64,000 nt of DNA from Leucobacter muris (GCF_004028235.1 NZ_CP035037.1:1736001-1800000); one strand, 5' to 3'. Positions 1 through 9,540 are shown, counted from the first letter of the stretch. Numbers and translations are program-made. Notes: generated by a model not told the origin, from the sequence alone.

Positions 1-197
1 AGATCGATTCGCCGACCACCGGCCTTCCCGCCGGTCGAGACCGCGAGAACCCCCCGCTGCTCCCCAAGAACGAGCCGTACAAGACGCACCTCGCGTACGT
101 GAAGGAGCGGCGCACGCCCGAAGAGGCCGAGGAGCTGCTCGAGGCCGCGCTGCAGAAGCTCCGCGCCCGGCGCGGCACCGCCGCGAAGTCGGCGTAG
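1..197 (+). CDS. rbpA: RNA polymerase-binding protein RbpA, 3' part (partial)
   Basis: The reading frame is open from the window edge (codons begin at base 3) to TAG at 195-197 and gives the last 64 residues. The tail, with GLPAGRDRENPP followed by EPYKTHLAYVKERRTPEEAE and ending KLRARRG, matches the C-terminal half of the Micrococcales RbpA form, which binds RNA polymerase and group I sigma factors and helps open-complex formation. The residues just before GLPAG read DSPTT; in relatives a CPxxG zinc-knuckle cysteine pair lies there, so the second Cys pair looks lost. In related genomes this form usually sits after secG, but the upstream part is outside the window. A second RbpA lies at 61389. 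Confidence 0.8.
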   Translation, partial: IDSPTTGLPAGRDRENPPLLPKNEPYKTHLAYVKERRTPEEAEELLEAALQKLRARRGTAAKSA

Positions 198-217
198 CGC
201 CCCAGCCCAGCAGAGAG

Positions 218-245
218 AAGCCCCGGTCCGATGAGACCGGGGCTT
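218..245. terminator. Rho-independent terminator between rbpA and pgi
   Basis: Perfect 11-bp stem AAGCCCCGGTC / GACCGGGGCTT around a 6-nt loop, followed on the plus strand by CTTCGTGTTT and on the minus strand by CTCTCTG. It sits between two convergent genes and probably stops both. Confidence 0.85.
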
Positions 246-319
246 CTTCGTGTTTCAGCGCGTCAACGCTTTCGTCGCGTTAGCGCGTTCGTCGGATCAG
301 CGCGTTCGTCGCGCTCGGA

Positions 320-1897
320 TCAGATCTCGGCGAGCAGCGGGTCGAGCGCGGATCGATCGCCGTAGGGCAGCGTCAGCGCGACCACCGGCCGACCTCGCTC
401 GGCGAGCACCTCGCGATCGCCTCGCGCCTGGGCGGCGATGAGCACGCCGAAGCTCTGGGAATCGGGGATCGGTACGTCGGGCGCACCAACGTCGCCGATC
501 TGCAGGAACGCGCCGAGCGCGCGGCCGCCCTTGTGCAGCTGGCCGACCGAGTGCAGGTAGCTCGGCCCGAAACCGAGGGCGACGGGCACGCCGAGCGTCG
601 TCGCCAGCCGATCCCGCAGTTCGCCGAGCGGCTCGGCGAGCGCGCCGTTCGGGTCGACGTACGCCTGGATCGCGAGGTACCCGTCGCTCGGAACCGCCTC
701 CCGCAGGCGACGCAGGACCTCGCCCGCCGACAGCGCCTGCGCAGTCGGCGACGACGAACCGTCGGCCTCGGCGAGCGCGGCGCGAGCCGCCACCTTCGCG
801 GCCTCCACGTCGGGCTGGTCGAACGGGTCGATCCCCATGAGCCGACCGAGCGCCGAGGTGGCGACCTCCCACAGCAGCATCTGGGCGCCCAGGGGAGCGG
901 AGACGAGCACACCCGCCTCGGGGGCCGGTTCGATCGCGCCGCGAGCGTCGCCGTCGGCGACGCTCACCACCACAGCCTGGGCCGGCGTCTCGCGCAACTC
1001 GGGGGCCGACTCGTGCAGCGCGATCGGCAGCACGCCGTGCCCGTCCTTGCCCGTGGATTCGGCGATGAGCTGCTCGATCCAGCTGCCGAGACCCCATCGA
1101 GCGCTGCGCGTCTCGCGCACCGCGAGCACGAACCGCCGGGGAAGCCCGCCCGCGAGCGCGGCCGCCAGACGCAGCGCCGGATTGTCGGCGGTGTCGCGCG
1201 CGAGCAGCCCGCGCACCTCCGCGGCCTCCGCCACGAGACGGCGGATATCAACGCCTGCCAGCCCCGAGGGCACCAGCCCGAAAGCTGTGAGAGCCGAGAA
1301 TCGACCGCCCACGTTCGGGTCGGCGTTGAACACCCGACGCCCCGCCGCACGCGACTCCTCGTCGAGCGGGGACCCCGGATCCGTGACGATCACCACGCGG
1401 CTCGCGGGATCGATGCCGGCCGCCCGGAACGCCTGCTCGAAGGTCGCGAGATGGCTGCGGGTCTCGATCGTGCTGCCCGACTTCGAACTCACCACCACTG
1501 CGGTGCGGGCCAGATCCCCGGAGAGGACGCGAGCCACGGCCGCGGGATGGGTGGAGTCGATCATGGTGAGCTCGACGCCCGCCCAGCGGGCGAGCACCGC
1601 CGGCGCGAGGCTCGATCCACCCATGCCGCACAGCACGAAGCGATCGACGCCGGCGCTCGCGAACTCGGCCCGCAGCGACTCGATCCGGGGGATCAACTCG
1701 GCCGCCGCCGGCTCGAAGTCGGTCCACCCCAGCCGGATCGCGGCCTCGGCCTCCGCCTCCGCACCCCACAGGGTCGCGTCGTGTGCGAAGATGCGGCTCG
1801 CCACACGACCCCGCACGAGCTCCTCGACGAGTTCAGCGGTGCGCCCGCCGTTCACGCGCTCGATGTCATCGCCGAAGGCGATCCCGATCCCAGCCAT
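320..1897 (-). CDS. pgi: Glucose-6-phosphate isomerase
   Basis: A 525-residue SIS-fold sugar isomerase that interconverts glucose-6-P and fructose-6-P. The N-terminal half has the SIS-type stretch VVVSSKSGSTIETRSHL and the C-terminal half has ESTGKDGHG and LHSVGQLHKGG. These motifs resemble the isomerase half of the fused transaldolase/glucose-6-P isomerase proteins of many actinobacteria more than classical 549-residue Pgi. Here it is a separate gene, 41 bp downstream of tal. The start ATG (1895-1897) is chosen because GGGGAGAG lies just upstream and the product opens MAGIGIAFGDD. It is the last gene of tkt-tal-pgi, a minus-strand operon for the non-oxidative pentose-phosphate branch. Confidence 0.93.
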   Translation of the reverse strand: MAGIGIAFGDDIERVNGGRTAELVEELVRGRVASRIFAHDATLWGAEAEAEAAIRLGWTDFEPAAAELIPRIESLRAEFASAGVDRFVLCGMGGSSLAPAVLARWAGVELTMIDSTHPAAVARVLSGDLARTAVVVSSKSGSTIETRSHLATFEQAFRAAGIDPASRVVIVTDPGSPLDEESRAAGRRVFNADPNVGGRFSALTAFGLVPSGLAGVDIRRLVAEAAEVRGLLARDTADNPALRLAAALAGGLPRRFVLAVRETRSARWGLGSWIEQLIAESTGKDGHGVLPIALHESAPELRETPAQAVVVSVADGDARGAIEPAPEAGVLVSAPLGAQMLLWEVATSALGRLMGIDPFDQPDVEAAKVAARAALAEADGSSSPTAQALSAGEVLRRLREAVPSDGYLAIQAYVDPNGALAEPLGELRDRLATTLGVPVALGFGPSYLHSVGQLHKGGRALGAFLQIGDVGAPDVPIPDSQSFGVLIAAQARGDREVLAERGRPVVALTLPYGDRSALDPLLAEI

Positions 1898-1938
1898 GAT
1901 TGCTCTCCCCTCGGTGGCCTGCTCCGTGCTCGTCCCGC

Positions 1939-3039
1939 TCAGTCGGCCAGCGCACGCTCCACGGTGCCGCAGAGCTCCGCCCACGAGGCGTCGAACTTCT
2001 GCAGCCCCTCGAGCTCGAGCTTCTCGGTGACCTCGCCGTAATCGATGCCCAACGCGTCGATCGCGTTGAGCAGCTGATTCGATTCCAGGTACTCGGAGGT
2101 GACGGTCTCGCCCCGCACCTCGCCGTGATCCGCGAACGCGTTCAGCGTCGCCTCGGGCATCGTGTTGACCGTCTGCGGCGCGACGAGCTCCTCGACGTAC
2201 AGGGTGTCGCGCAGCGACGGATCCTTCACCCCCGTGGAGGCCCAGAGCGGGCGCTGCGCATTGGCGCCGAGATCGAGCAGCAGGCGGGCCCGCTCGGTAT
2301 CGAACGCCTGCTCGAAGACCTCGTAGGCGAGGCGGGCGTTCGCGACGCCGGCCTGACCCTTGAGCGCGAGCGCCTCGGCGGTGCCGACCGCGGTCAGCCG
2401 CGCATCGATCTCGCTGTCGACGCGCGACACAAAGAACGACGCGACCGAGTGAATGCCCGACAGATCGTGCCCGGCCGCGCGAGCCCGCTCGAGGCCGGTG
2501 AGATACGCGTTGATCACCTGACGGTAGCGCTCGAGGCTGAAGATGAGCGTCACATTGACGCTGATGCCCGCAGCGATCGTCTCGGTGATGGCTTCGAGGC
2601 CCTCGACCGTGGCCGGGATCTTGATCATCGCGTTGGGGCGGTCCACCTTCGCCCACAGCTCGCGCGCCTGCGCCACCGTGCCCGCGGTGTCACGGGCGAG
2701 ACCCGGCTCCACCTCGATCGACACGCGGCCGTCGCGGCCGCCGGACTCGGCGTACACCTCGGCGAAGACGTCGCACGCATCGGCGACATCGGCCGTCGTC
2801 AACTCGACGATGGTCGAGGCCACGTCGAGGCCGGGCCCGGCGCACGCCGAGATCCGCTCGCCGTAGCCGACGCCGCTGCCGATCGCACCGGCGAAGATCG
2901 TCGGGTTCGTGGTCACTCCGACCACGTCGTGGCTCGCGATCAGCGCGCGCAGCTCACCGCTGTCGAGACGCGACCGCGACAGGTCGTCGAGCCAGATGCT
3001 GACACCCGCGCGGCTGAGAGCCCGAGTCGACTCGCTCAT
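1939..3039 (-). CDS. tal: Transaldolase
   Basis: A 366-residue class I aldolase-type transaldolase that moves a dihydroxyacetone unit between sedoheptulose-7-P and glyceraldehyde-3-P. Visible motifs are GVTTNPTIF near residues 41-49 and the Schiff-base lysine in NAMIKIPAT (K140). Length fits the actinobacterial family. The ATG overlaps the tkt stop (ATGA, 3036-3039), and GGAGGTGGCACG precedes it, so translation is probably coupled to tkt. pgi follows after 41 bp. Reaction and motifs are established for the family; operon expression is inferred from spacing. Confidence 0.96.
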   Translation of the reverse strand: MSESTRALSRAGVSIWLDDLSRSRLDSGELRALIASHDVVGVTTNPTIFAGAIGSGVGYGERISACAGPGLDVASTIVELTTADVADACDVFAEVYAESGGRDGRVSIEVEPGLARDTAGTVAQARELWAKVDRPNAMIKIPATVEGLEAITETIAAGISVNVTLIFSLERYRQVINAYLTGLERARAAGHDLSGIHSVASFFVSRVDSEIDARLTAVGTAEALALKGQAGVANARLAYEVFEQAFDTERARLLLDLGANAQRPLWASTGVKDPSLRDTLYVEELVAPQTVNTMPEATLNAFADHGEVRGETVTSEYLESNQLLNAIDALGIDYGEVTEKLELEGLQKFDASWAELCGTVERALAD

Positions 3040-5174
3040 CGTGCCACCTCCGCCAGGCTCCGCTCGCCGGCGCCCAGGCTGCGCGCCACGTGCGCGATGC
3101 TCTCGCGTGCCGCATCGACCACGGCCTCGGTCGTGATCCCGAACTCCCTGAACAGCGTCTCGTAGTCGGCCGAGGCTCCGAAGTGCTCGATCGACACCGA
3201 ACGGCCCCGATCGCCCACGTAGCGCTCCCAGCCGAGCGCCAGGCCCGCCTCGACGCTCACGCGCGCCGGAACGGTCGCCGGCAGCACGCTCTCGCGGTAC
3301 TCCTCGCTCTGCTCGGCGAACCACTCCAGGCACGGCGCGCTCACCACGCGTGCGCCGACGCCGTCGGCCGCGAGCCGCTCGCGCGCCTCGACCGCCAGCT
3401 GCACCTCGGAGCCGGTCGCGATGAGCAGCACGTCGACGGACCCGGTGGGGGAGTCGGCCAGCACGTAGGCGCCGCGACGCACACCCTCGGCGGCCTGCTC
3501 GGCCGTCGCGAACTCGCCGCCCCGGGGCAGCACGGGCACGTTCTGACGCGTGAGCGCGATACCGGTCGGCCCCGCGTGACGGCTCAGCACCTCGTGCCAC
3601 ACCACCGCGGTCTCGTTGGCGTCGGCGGGGCGCGCCATCGCGAGGTTCGGGATCGCGCGCAGCGAGGCCAGGTGCTCGATCGGCTGGTGGGTCGGGCCGT
3701 CCTCGCCGAGGGCGATGGAATCGTGCGTCCACACGAAGATGCTCGGCACGTTCATCAGCGCCGCCAGGCGCACCGCAGGGCGCATGTAGTCGGCGAACTG
3801 CAGGAAGGTGCCGCCGTAGCTGCGCGTCGGACCGTGCAGCTGGATGCCGTTGAGGATCGCGGCCATCGCGTGCTCGCGGATGCCGAAGTGCAGCACACGA
3901 CCGTAGGGGTCGCCCTGCCACGCCGACGTCGAGCGGCGGCTCGGCACGAACGAGGGCGCGCCCGGGATCGTGGTGTTGTTCGAGCCCGCGAGGTCGGCGG
4001 ATCCGCCCCACAGCTCGGGCATGATCGGCCCCAGAGCGGCGAGCACCTTGCCGCTCGCGGACCGCGTCGCCACGCTCTCGCCCGGCTCGAAGACAGGCAG
4101 CGCCTCGGCCGCGCCCTCGGGCAGCTCGCCGGCCTCGAGACGGTCGAGCAGCGCCTTGCGTTCGGGGTTGGCGGCGGCCCACTCGTCGAAGGAGCGCTGC
4201 CACTCGGCGTGCCGCTCGGCACCGCGCTCAACCGCCTTGCGCGTGTGCTCGATCACCTCGGAGGCGACCGCGAAGTGCTGCTCGGGGTCGAAGCCCAGCG
4301 CCCGCTTGAGGGCCGCGAGCTCGTCGCCGCCCAGCTTCGAGCCGTGGATGCCGCCGGTGTTCTGCTTGCCGGGGGAGGGCCAGCCGATGATCGTCTTCAG
4401 GATGATGAGGCTCGGCTTCGAGGTCTCGGCCTGCGCCGCCTCGATCGCACGATTCAGCTCGACCAGATCCTCGACGTACTCGCCCGTCTTCTTCCAGTCG
4501 ACCTCGATCACCTGCCAGCCGTAGGCCTCGTAGCGCTTCGCGACGTCTTCGGAGAACGAGATGTCGGTGTCGTCCTCGATCGAGATCTGATTGGAGTCGT
4601 AGATCGCGATGAGGTTGCCGAGCTCCTGGTGGCCGGCGAGCGACGAGGCCTCGGCCGTCACGCCCTCCTGCAGGTCGCCGTCACCCGCGACCACGTAGAC
4701 GAAGTGGTCGAACGGGCTGCTGCCGGGAGCAGCCTCCGGGTCGAAGAGGCCGCGCTCGTAGCGGGCCGCGTAGGCGAAGCCGACGGCCGACGCGAGCCCC
4801 TGCCCGAGCGGGCCCGTCGTGATCTCGACACCGTCGGTGTGGCCGTACTCGGGGTGCCCGGGCGTCTTCGAACCCCACGTGCGCAGCGCCTTCAGATCGT
4901 CGAGCTCGAGACCGTACCCGCCGAGGTACAGCTGCACGTACTGGGTGAGCGACGAGTGGCCCACCGACAGGATGAAGCGGTCGCGGCCGATCCAGCCCGC
5001 GTCGGCAGGATCGTGGCGCATCACCCGCTGATGCAGCAGATAGGCGAGAGGCGCGAGGCTGATCGCGGTGCCCGGGTGGCCGTTGCCCACCTTCTCCACC
5101 GCGTCAGCCGCCAGCACCCGCGCGGTGTTCACCGCGAGATCATCGAGCTCGTCCCACTGCAGTTCGTTTCCCAA
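3036..5174 (-). CDS. tkt: Transketolase
   Basis: A 712-residue thiamine-diphosphate enzyme transferring two-carbon units in the pentose-phosphate pathway. It shows the N-terminal KVGNGHPG motif, the ThDP/Mg signature GDGDLQEG with SNQIS downstream, and the pyrimidine-domain segments [11 protein letters not shown] and [20 protein letters not shown] start at TTG (5172-5174, LGNELQW) because GAAAGGTG lies just upstream and the protein then begins where homologues do; an in-frame ATG at 5216 has no ribosome-binding site. First gene of tkt-tal-pgi, divergent from ctaB. Confidence 0.95.
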   Translation of the reverse strand: MGNELQWDELDDLAVNTARVLAADAVEKVGNGHPGTAISLAPLAYLLHQRVMRHDPADAGWIGRDRFILSVGHSSLTQYVQLYLGGYGLELDDLKALRTWGSKTPGHPEYGHTDGVEITTGPLGQGLASAVGFAYAARYERGLFDPEAAPGSSPFDHFVYVVAGDGDLQEGVTAEASSLAGHQELGNLIAIYDSNQISIEDDTDISFSEDVAKRYEAYGWQVIEVDWKKTGEYVEDLVELNRAIEAAQAETSKPSLIILKTIIGWPSPGKQNTGGIHGSKLGGDELAALKRALGFDPEQHFAVASEVIEHTRKAVERGAERHAEWQRSFDEWAAANPERKALLDRLEAGELPEGAAEALPVFEPGESVATRSASGKVLAALGPIMPELWGGSADLAGSNNTTIPGAPSFVPSRRSTSAWQGDPYGRVLHFGIREHAMAAILNGIQLHGPTRSYGGTFLQFADYMRPAVRLAALMNVPSIFVWTHDSIALGEDGPTHQPIEHLASLRAIPNLAMARPADANETAVVWHEVLSRHAGPTGIALTRQNVPVLPRGGEFATAEQAAEGVRRGAYVLADSPTGSVDVLLIATGSEVQLAVEARERLAADGVGARVVSAPCLEWFAEQSEEYRESVLPATVPARVSVEAGLALGWERYVGDRGRSVSIEHFGASADYETLFREFGITTEAVVDAARESIAHVARSLGAGERSLAEVAR

Positions 5175-5243
5175 GAGACACCTTTCGACGGGAAGAATCC
5201 GAGCGCGTTCGCGCACACACCGACAATCTTACGGCAGCCGGGG

Positions 5244-5249
5244 TAGCAT
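5244..5249 (+). promoter_or_regulatory. -10 hexamer for ctaB (leaderless)
   Basis: TAGCAT ends 5 bp before GTG 5255 and 8 bp before ATG 5258, leaving no room for an untranslated leader. No convincing -35 box is visible. Confidence 0.55.
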
Positions 5250-5257
5250 AGAGGGTG

Positions 5258-6202
5258 ATGTCCACCGAGATCTCAGCCCAGTCGCAGGCCGCATCGCACA
5301 CCGAGCAGGCTCGGCCCCGCCGCCCCTTCGGACGCGTCGTCAAGAACTACGTCGCGCTCACCAAACCGCGCGTCATGGAACTGCTGCTCGTGGTGACCGT
5401 TCCGGCCATGATCCTCGCCGAACGCGGCCTGCCCGACCTGTGGCTGGTGCTCGCCACGCTCATCGGCGGCGCGATGAGCGCAGGATCGGCCGGCGCCTTC
5501 AACTGCTACATCGACCGCGAGGCCGACCGCCTCATGAAGCGCACCAAGAACCGGCCGCTCGTCACGGACGAGATCTCGGATCGCAACGCGCTCGTGTTCG
5601 CCTGGGTGCTCGGCGTGATCTCGATCGTGTGGCTCTACGCCACCACCAACTGGCTGGCCGCCGTGCTCGGCGCGGCCGCCATCTTTACCTACGTGGTCGT
5701 CTACACGATGTGGCTCAAGGGCCGCAGCGAGCAGAACATCATCTGGGGCGGGATCGCGGGCTGCTTCCCCGTGCTCATCGGCTGGGCCGCGGTGACCGGC
5801 TCCCTCGGCTGGCCCGCCTGGGTGTTCTTCATCATCATCTTCCTCTGGACTCCGGCCCACTACTGGCCGCTGTCGATGCGCTACCGCGAGGACTACGCGG
5901 CGGCGGGCGTCCCCATGCTCGGTGTCGTGCGCGGCCGCGCGACCGTCGGCCTGCAGGTCATCCTCTATACCTGGGCCACTGTCGCGTCGAGCCTGCTGCT
6001 CATCCCCGCGCCCGGCATCGGCTGGCTGTACACCGCCGTCGCACTGCTCTCGGGTGGCTACTTCATCCTGCAGGCGCACCGTCTCTACGGCAGCGCGATC
6101 CGCGGGCAGGAGGGCAAGCCCATGCAGGTGTTCCACGGCTCCATCACCTACCTCTCCGTGCTGTCGCTCGCGATCGCGATCGATCCGCTGCTGCCGTTCT
6201 GA
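5258..6202 (+). CDS. ctaB: Protoheme IX farnesyltransferase (haem O synthase)
   Basis: A 314-residue UbiA-family membrane prenyltransferase that adds the farnesyl tail to haem B, giving haem O for the aa3-type oxidase. The Mg-diphosphate motif [20 protein letters not shown] (D-x3-D) is near residues 85-104, and about nine hydrophobic segments follow. A GTG lies immediately upstream in frame (5255), so the start could be three bases earlier. It is divergent from tkt, the usual actinobacterial neighbour, and works with CtaA at 9962-10918. The last residues are [10 protein letters not shown] and IDPLLPF, typical of the family. Confidence 0.95.
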   Translation: MSTEISAQSQAASHTEQARPRRPFGRVVKNYVALTKPRVMELLLVVTVPAMILAERGLPDLWLVLATLIGGAMSAGSAGAFNCYIDREADRLMKRTKNRPLVTDEISDRNALVFAWVLGVISIVWLYATTNWLAAVLGAAAIFTYVVVYTMWLKGRSEQNIIWGGIAGCFPVLIGWAAVTGSLGWPAWVFFIIIFLWTPAHYWPLSMRYREDYAAAGVPMLGVVRGRATVGLQVILYTWATVASSLLLIPAPGIGWLYTAVALLSGGYFILQAHRLYGSAIRGQEGKPMQVFHGSITYLSVLSLAIAIDPLLPF

Positions 6203-6342
6203 GTCGTGGGCGCCTGAGGTTCGGGCTCCCTGATGCGGCGTTCCCTGACTCGCAGGCTCCGACTTGCGAGGTCGATTCGAGGGTTCGATTCGTGCACGGC
6301 TGATCCTGCCGGCCCCTGACTCAGCATCCTTAGGCATGCAGG

Positions 6343-6507
6343 CTCCGCGGCCTGTGGGTTGCGCGCCTTCGACTCGCGAATCCTCGCTTTGAAAGTTCGC
6401 AGCTTGCGAGACCGCGCCTTGCGAGATCTTGGCTCGCGAACCCTCGCCTTGGACGATCACGGCTTGGAAGATCGTGGCTTGCCGCACTCCGGTCTGCCGA
6501 TCCCGCG
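6343..6507. repeat. Degenerate tandem array, 15-nt period, about 11 units
   Basis: Eleven consecutive 15-mers without a slip, most starting CTTG or CTCG, for example CTTGCGAGACCGCGC (6403), CTTGCGAGATCTTGG (6418), CTTGGACGATCACGG (6448) and CTTGGAAGATCGTGG (6463). The period is a multiple of three, so pentads appear in every frame; see findings. Confidence 0.75.
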
Positions 6508-6546
6508 TCGGCCGTCTCCGCGCGGAGGGGTGCACACCCGAGCCGC

Positions 6547-6552
6547 TACGCT
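6547..6552 (+). promoter_or_regulatory. -10 hexamer for the MetB-like gene (leaderless)
   Basis: TACGCT followed by exactly 6 bp and then the ATG at 6559; no ribosome-binding site lies between, so the transcript likely starts at or within a base or two of the ATG. Confidence 0.6.
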
Positions 6553-6558
6553 GACTCC

Positions 6559-7704
6559 ATGAGTCAGCAGGCATCCGAACTCCGCTCGAGCACCGCAGTC
6601 GTCACTCTCGGCAGGCCCGATCCGACGCCGGACGGCCCGCTCAACCCGCCGATCTCGCTCAGCTCGACCTTCCGAAGCGCGGGCGCACCTCAGCAGGGTG
6701 AGCGCGTCTACGCCCGCTACGCCAACCCGACGTGGGAGCCGCTCGAGGAGGCGATCGCGAGCCTCGAGGGTGGCGACCTGCCCGGCCTCGCCTTCGCGTC
6801 GGGCATGGCGGCGGTCTCTGCGGCGCTGTCGCTCGTACCCGTCGGCGGGGTGGCGGTCGTACCGAGCGCCTCGTACAACGGCACGATCGGGCTCGCGCGG
6901 GATCTCGCCGAGGCGGGGTCGCTCGTGCTGCGCGAGGTCGACCCGCTCGACCTCGCGGCGACGATCGTGGCGCTCGAGGGAGCCGACCTGCTGTGGCTCG
7001 AGTCCCCGACGAACCCGAGGCTCGACGTCGTCGACCTGCCGCGGCTCGTCTCGGAGGCGCGGCGCCGCGCTGTCACCGCGGTCGTCGACAACACCTTCTC
7101 CACGCCGCTCAGGCAGCGCCCGCTCTCGGTGGGCGCCGACGTGGTGGTGCACTCGGCGACGAAGTTCATCGCCGGACACTCCGACGTGCTGCTCGGCCTC
7201 GTCGTCGCCCGCAACGGCGAACTGCGGGCACGGCTCGCGAAGCACCGCACGCTGCACGGCGGCATCGCGGGGCCTTTCGAGGCCTGGCTGGCGCTGCGGG
7301 GCCTGCGCACCATGGCGCTGCGCCTCGACCGCGCGGAGGCCACGGCGGGCGAGCTCGCGCGCCGGCTGCTCGAGCACCCGGCCGTCGAGCGCGTGCGATA
7401 CCCGGGACTGCCGAGCGATCCGAACCACGAGCGGGCCCGCGTCCAGCTCGACGGCTTCGGCGCCATCGTCTCGATCGAGCCGAGCGGGGGAGCAGACGCC
7501 GCCGACCGCCTCGTCGAGGCCCTCGGCCTCTTCACGCCTGCCACGAGCCTCGGCGGGGTCGAGTCCCTCGTGGAGCGCCGGCGGCGGCACGCCGCCGAGC
7601 CCCTCGAGGTGCCCGAGGCGCTCGTGCGCCTCAGCATCGGCATCGAGCACGTCGAGGATCTCTGGGCCGATCTCGACCGCGCCCTCACAGCTGCCGCGGG
7701 GTAG
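6559..7704 (+). CDS. Cystathionine gamma-synthase/lyase-type PLP enzyme
   Basis: A 381-residue fold-type I PLP enzyme of the Cys/Met metabolism family (MetB, MetC, MetZ, cystathionine gamma-lyase). It has the substrate/phosphate-binding segment YARYANPTWEPLEEAIASLE, ASGMAAVSAAL, ESPTNPRLDVVDL, the PLP aspartate in VVDNTFSTP, and the PLP lysine in HSATKFIAGHSDVLLG. C-terminal RLSIGIEHVEDLWADLDRAL is characteristic. Which reaction it catalyses cannot be told from sequence alone; gamma-synthase or gamma-lyase is most likely. It stands alone, flanked by two different tandem-repeat gaps. Confidence 0.85.
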   Translation: MSQQASELRSSTAVVTLGRPDPTPDGPLNPPISLSSTFRSAGAPQQGERVYARYANPTWEPLEEAIASLEGGDLPGLAFASGMAAVSAALSLVPVGGVAVVPSASYNGTIGLARDLAEAGSLVLREVDPLDLAATIVALEGADLLWLESPTNPRLDVVDLPRLVSEARRRAVTAVVDNTFSTPLRQRPLSVGADVVVHSATKFIAGHSDVLLGLVVARNGELRARLAKHRTLHGGIAGPFEAWLALRGLRTMALRLDRAEATAGELARRLLEHPAVERVRYPGLPSDPNHERARVQLDGFGAIVSIEPSGGADAADRLVEALGLFTPATSLGGVESLVERRRRHAAEPLEVPEALVRLSIGIEHVEDLWADLDRALTAAAG

Positions 7705-7722
7705 CGGGGGCCGCCCTCATCT

Positions 7723-7875
7723 CTCTCGTGGATTCTGGCTTCTCGTCGATTCTGGCTGCTCGGCGCTTCTGGCTTCTCGGCGCTTCTGGCTTCTCGGCAC
7801 TTCTGGTTGCTCGATGCTTCTGTCCTCTCGTGGTTCCTGGCTTCTCGTCGTTTCCGCCTGCTCGTCCTTCCTCCC
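7723..7875. repeat. Tandem array, 17-nt period, nine units
   Basis: Nine abutting 17-mers with consensus TTCTCGGCGCTTCTGGC; units at 7740, 7757, 7774 and 7791 differ at only a few positions and the outer ones have diverged. It fills most of the 317-bp gap 7705-8021, which otherwise holds pyrimidine-rich sequence and no supported gene. Confidence 0.85.
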
Positions 7876-8021
7876 TTTCGCTCCGCATCTCTCACCCGTT
7901 CCTCACACTCCTCCCTTCTTTCTAGCCCGCGCGTTCCCGGTTCTCCGAGTCTTTCGGCTTCTCCCTCCGATCCGCTTCCCGGCGAGCGGCCACCAAGTGT
8001 TCGATCATCGCGCTCGCAGAA

Positions 8022-9074
8022 CTATTCGTGACCGCTCATCAGGGTGCGGCTCATGGGCGAGGACGTGTGGGTGGCCGGCTCGGTGCGATCCCCGGAACGC
8101 TCGTCGAGCAGCCTCGCAAGCATCGGCCGCACCGGGCGTTCCGGGCGCCCGGTGAAGTGCAGCATCCTCCGCCCGGTCGCGAGCGAACTCTTGAGCACGT
8201 CGTCGGCGAAGAATACGCGCACACGCCAACCTGCATCGCGCGCCGCCTGCAGCTTCACCGCATCCCGTCGACGCTGCTGCAGCGAAACGAGGTGCTGCCC
8301 GCCGTCGTACTCGAAGATGGCGCGCGCCTCGTCGTCAGCCGCGTCGAAGCGCCCGATCCAACACCCCTGCCCGTCGTGCAGTTCGGCCTGCAGTCGCAAC
8401 TCCGGGCCGCCCACCCGAGCATTGCCGAGCCGCATCAGCGTCTCCATGCGCGACTCGGCCCCCACCCGAGCGAGTGCCGCCGCCTCGCGAAAACGCACGG
8501 TGCCGCGACCCGATGCCTGAGCCGCGAAGATCTTGAGATCGTCTCGAGTCACGTAGAGATGAGGATCGTAGCGCTCGGAGGGGTTGAGAAGCAGGAAATC
8601 GAGCGCCACGACGAGCTCGCAGAATGGAAGTTGCAAAGCCGACTGCAGCACGGCGTCGAGCGGGGCGGACACCGGAATCCAATCGTCGTGTTCGGGCACG
8701 ATACAGGGGTACTCGGGCGCGACCTCTCGATGTCGGTGTCCGGCGACGCCCCGGCACCTCACGCGGCCGGCGGCCACCGGTGAAGAGACGTCGACCAGCG
8801 CGTGCTGCGACACTCTCACGGGGCAGCCGAGCAGCGCCAGCGCCGTGGAGTGACTGAACCGTTCGCCGGGCCGCAACCTCGGAAGGTACTGCAGGGCCCA
8901 GCCGTGCAGGGTGGCCGCGATGGGCCCCCGCGATCGCACACCGGCGAAGGGGCGGTGCCACCGAGGATGTCTGAAGGTGGCTCGGCCGCACCCCGACCGC
9001 ACCGCGTCCCTCACTAGGAAGGCTCGCTCATCGGTGAGTGCGATGGGCTGCGGTTGAGAGGTCATGTCGACCAT
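8022..9074 (-). CDS. DUF559-like PD-(D/E)XK endonuclease-domain protein
   Basis: A 350-residue protein. The C-terminal third (about 210-310) has the layout of actinobacterial DUF559/Vsr-like nuclease domains: ESRMETLMRL, GRFDAADDEARAIFEYDGGQH with acidic residues at the usual metal sites, then RRDAVKLQAARDAGWRVRVFF. The N-terminal part resembles the front of proteins often labelled AbiEi-type antitoxin or hypothetical in Micrococcales. Activity and role are unproven. It is a single gene with no partner toxin, its upstream region is the hairpin-repeat gap, and the start could be ATG 9074 or 9065; neither has a good ribosome-binding site. Confidence 0.6.
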   Translation of the reverse strand: MVDMTSQPQPIALTDERAFLVRDAVRSGCGRATFRHPRWHRPFAGVRSRGPIAATLHGWALQYLPRLRPGERFSHSTALALLGCPVRVSQHALVDVSSPVAAGRVRCRGVAGHRHREVAPEYPCIVPEHDDWIPVSAPLDAVLQSALQLPFCELVVALDFLLLNPSERYDPHLYVTRDDLKIFAAQASGRGTVRFREAAALARVGAESRMETLMRLGNARVGGPELRLQAELHDGQGCWIGRFDAADDEARAIFEYDGGQHLVSLQQRRRDAVKLQAARDAGWRVRVFFADDVLKSSLATGRRMLHFTGRPERPVRPMLARLLDERSGDRTEPATHTSSPMSRTLMSGHE

Positions 9075-9187
9075 GGTCTCGCTTGAGTTCGCCTCGGACG
9101 CCCGTCTCCACAGCGCTCACGGGAACTCCCCGGATCGGCGGGCGAAACCCCAGCTGTGAGCGAAGTGCCTGCGACCTGTGGGGCCCT

Positions 9188-9245
9188 GCGAGTGGTCAAG
9201 AAGTGCTCCCATCTGGGGCGATCGGAGCACTTCTTGACCACTCGC
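9188..9245. repeat. Hairpin element copy 1
   Basis: Perfect 22-bp inverted repeat: left arm 9188-9209 beginning GCGAGTGGTCAAGAAGTG, right arm 9224-9245, 14-nt loop. The dyad extends a few bases further as CCCT...AGGG with one bulge. First of three related copies. Confidence 0.9.
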
Positions 9246-9246
9246 C

Positions 9247-9360
9247 AGGGGAGAGGGAAACAGGAAGAAGAGAAGAGAGAAGAGAGAAGAGAAAAGGAAA
9301 AGGAAAAGGGAAAGGAAAAGGGAAAGGGAAAGGGAAAGGGAAGGGAAGGGAAGGGAAGGG
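9247..9360. repeat. Polypurine tract (GA/GGAAA-rich)
   Basis: About 110 bases that are almost exclusively A and G on the plus strand, passing from AGAAGAG units to GGAAAAG and GGGAAGG units; a slippage-prone microsatellite that could form triplex DNA. Confidence 0.85.
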
Positions 9361-9484
9361 CGCGTGGCAGCCAGGGAGCCAGAAGACCCGGGGAGCCCAG
9401 GAGACCGGGGGAGCCCAAGAGACCGGGGGGAGCCCAGGAGGCCCGGGGAGCCCAGGATCAGGGCCCCGGTCCGCAAGTTCCTCG

Positions 9485-9540
9485 CGAGTGGTCAAGAAGT
9501 GCTCGGGCCTCGGACGCCTCAAGCACTTTCTGACCACTCG
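9485..9540. repeat. Hairpin element copy 2
   Basis: 19-bp arms 9485-9503 (CGAGTGGTCAAGAAGTGCT) and 9522-9540, two mismatches, 18-nt loop containing CTCGGACGCCTC. Same core as copy 1. Confidence 0.88.

Larger units (their letters stand above)
6203..6558 (+). other. Gene-free gap holding a 15-nt array and the promoter of the next gene
   Basis: No supported gene. Open frames on both strands here are by-products of the 15-nt periodicity. No terminator hairpin is evident after ctaB. Confidence 0.6.

Noticed and set aside
320..2656. Single fused transaldolase-isomerase gene
   Set aside because: The long open frame in the pgi phase runs into tal in the wrong frame; tal has its own stop at 1939 and pgi its own start and ribosome-binding site.
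3090..5246. 718-codon plus-strand frame opposite tkt
   Set aside because: Shadow of tkt in a GC-rich genome: composition rich in Arg, His and Gly, no domain motif; tkt is certain.
6343..6562. Pentapeptide-repeat protein encoded by the 15-nt array
   Set aside because: Five-residue periodicity appears in frames on both strands, but none fits A(D/N)LxG, there is no ribosome-binding site, and the plus frame is only about 67 codons starting at TTG.
6343..7875. CRISPR array
   Set aside because: Units of 15 and 17 nt abut without spacers, and no cas genes occur in the window.
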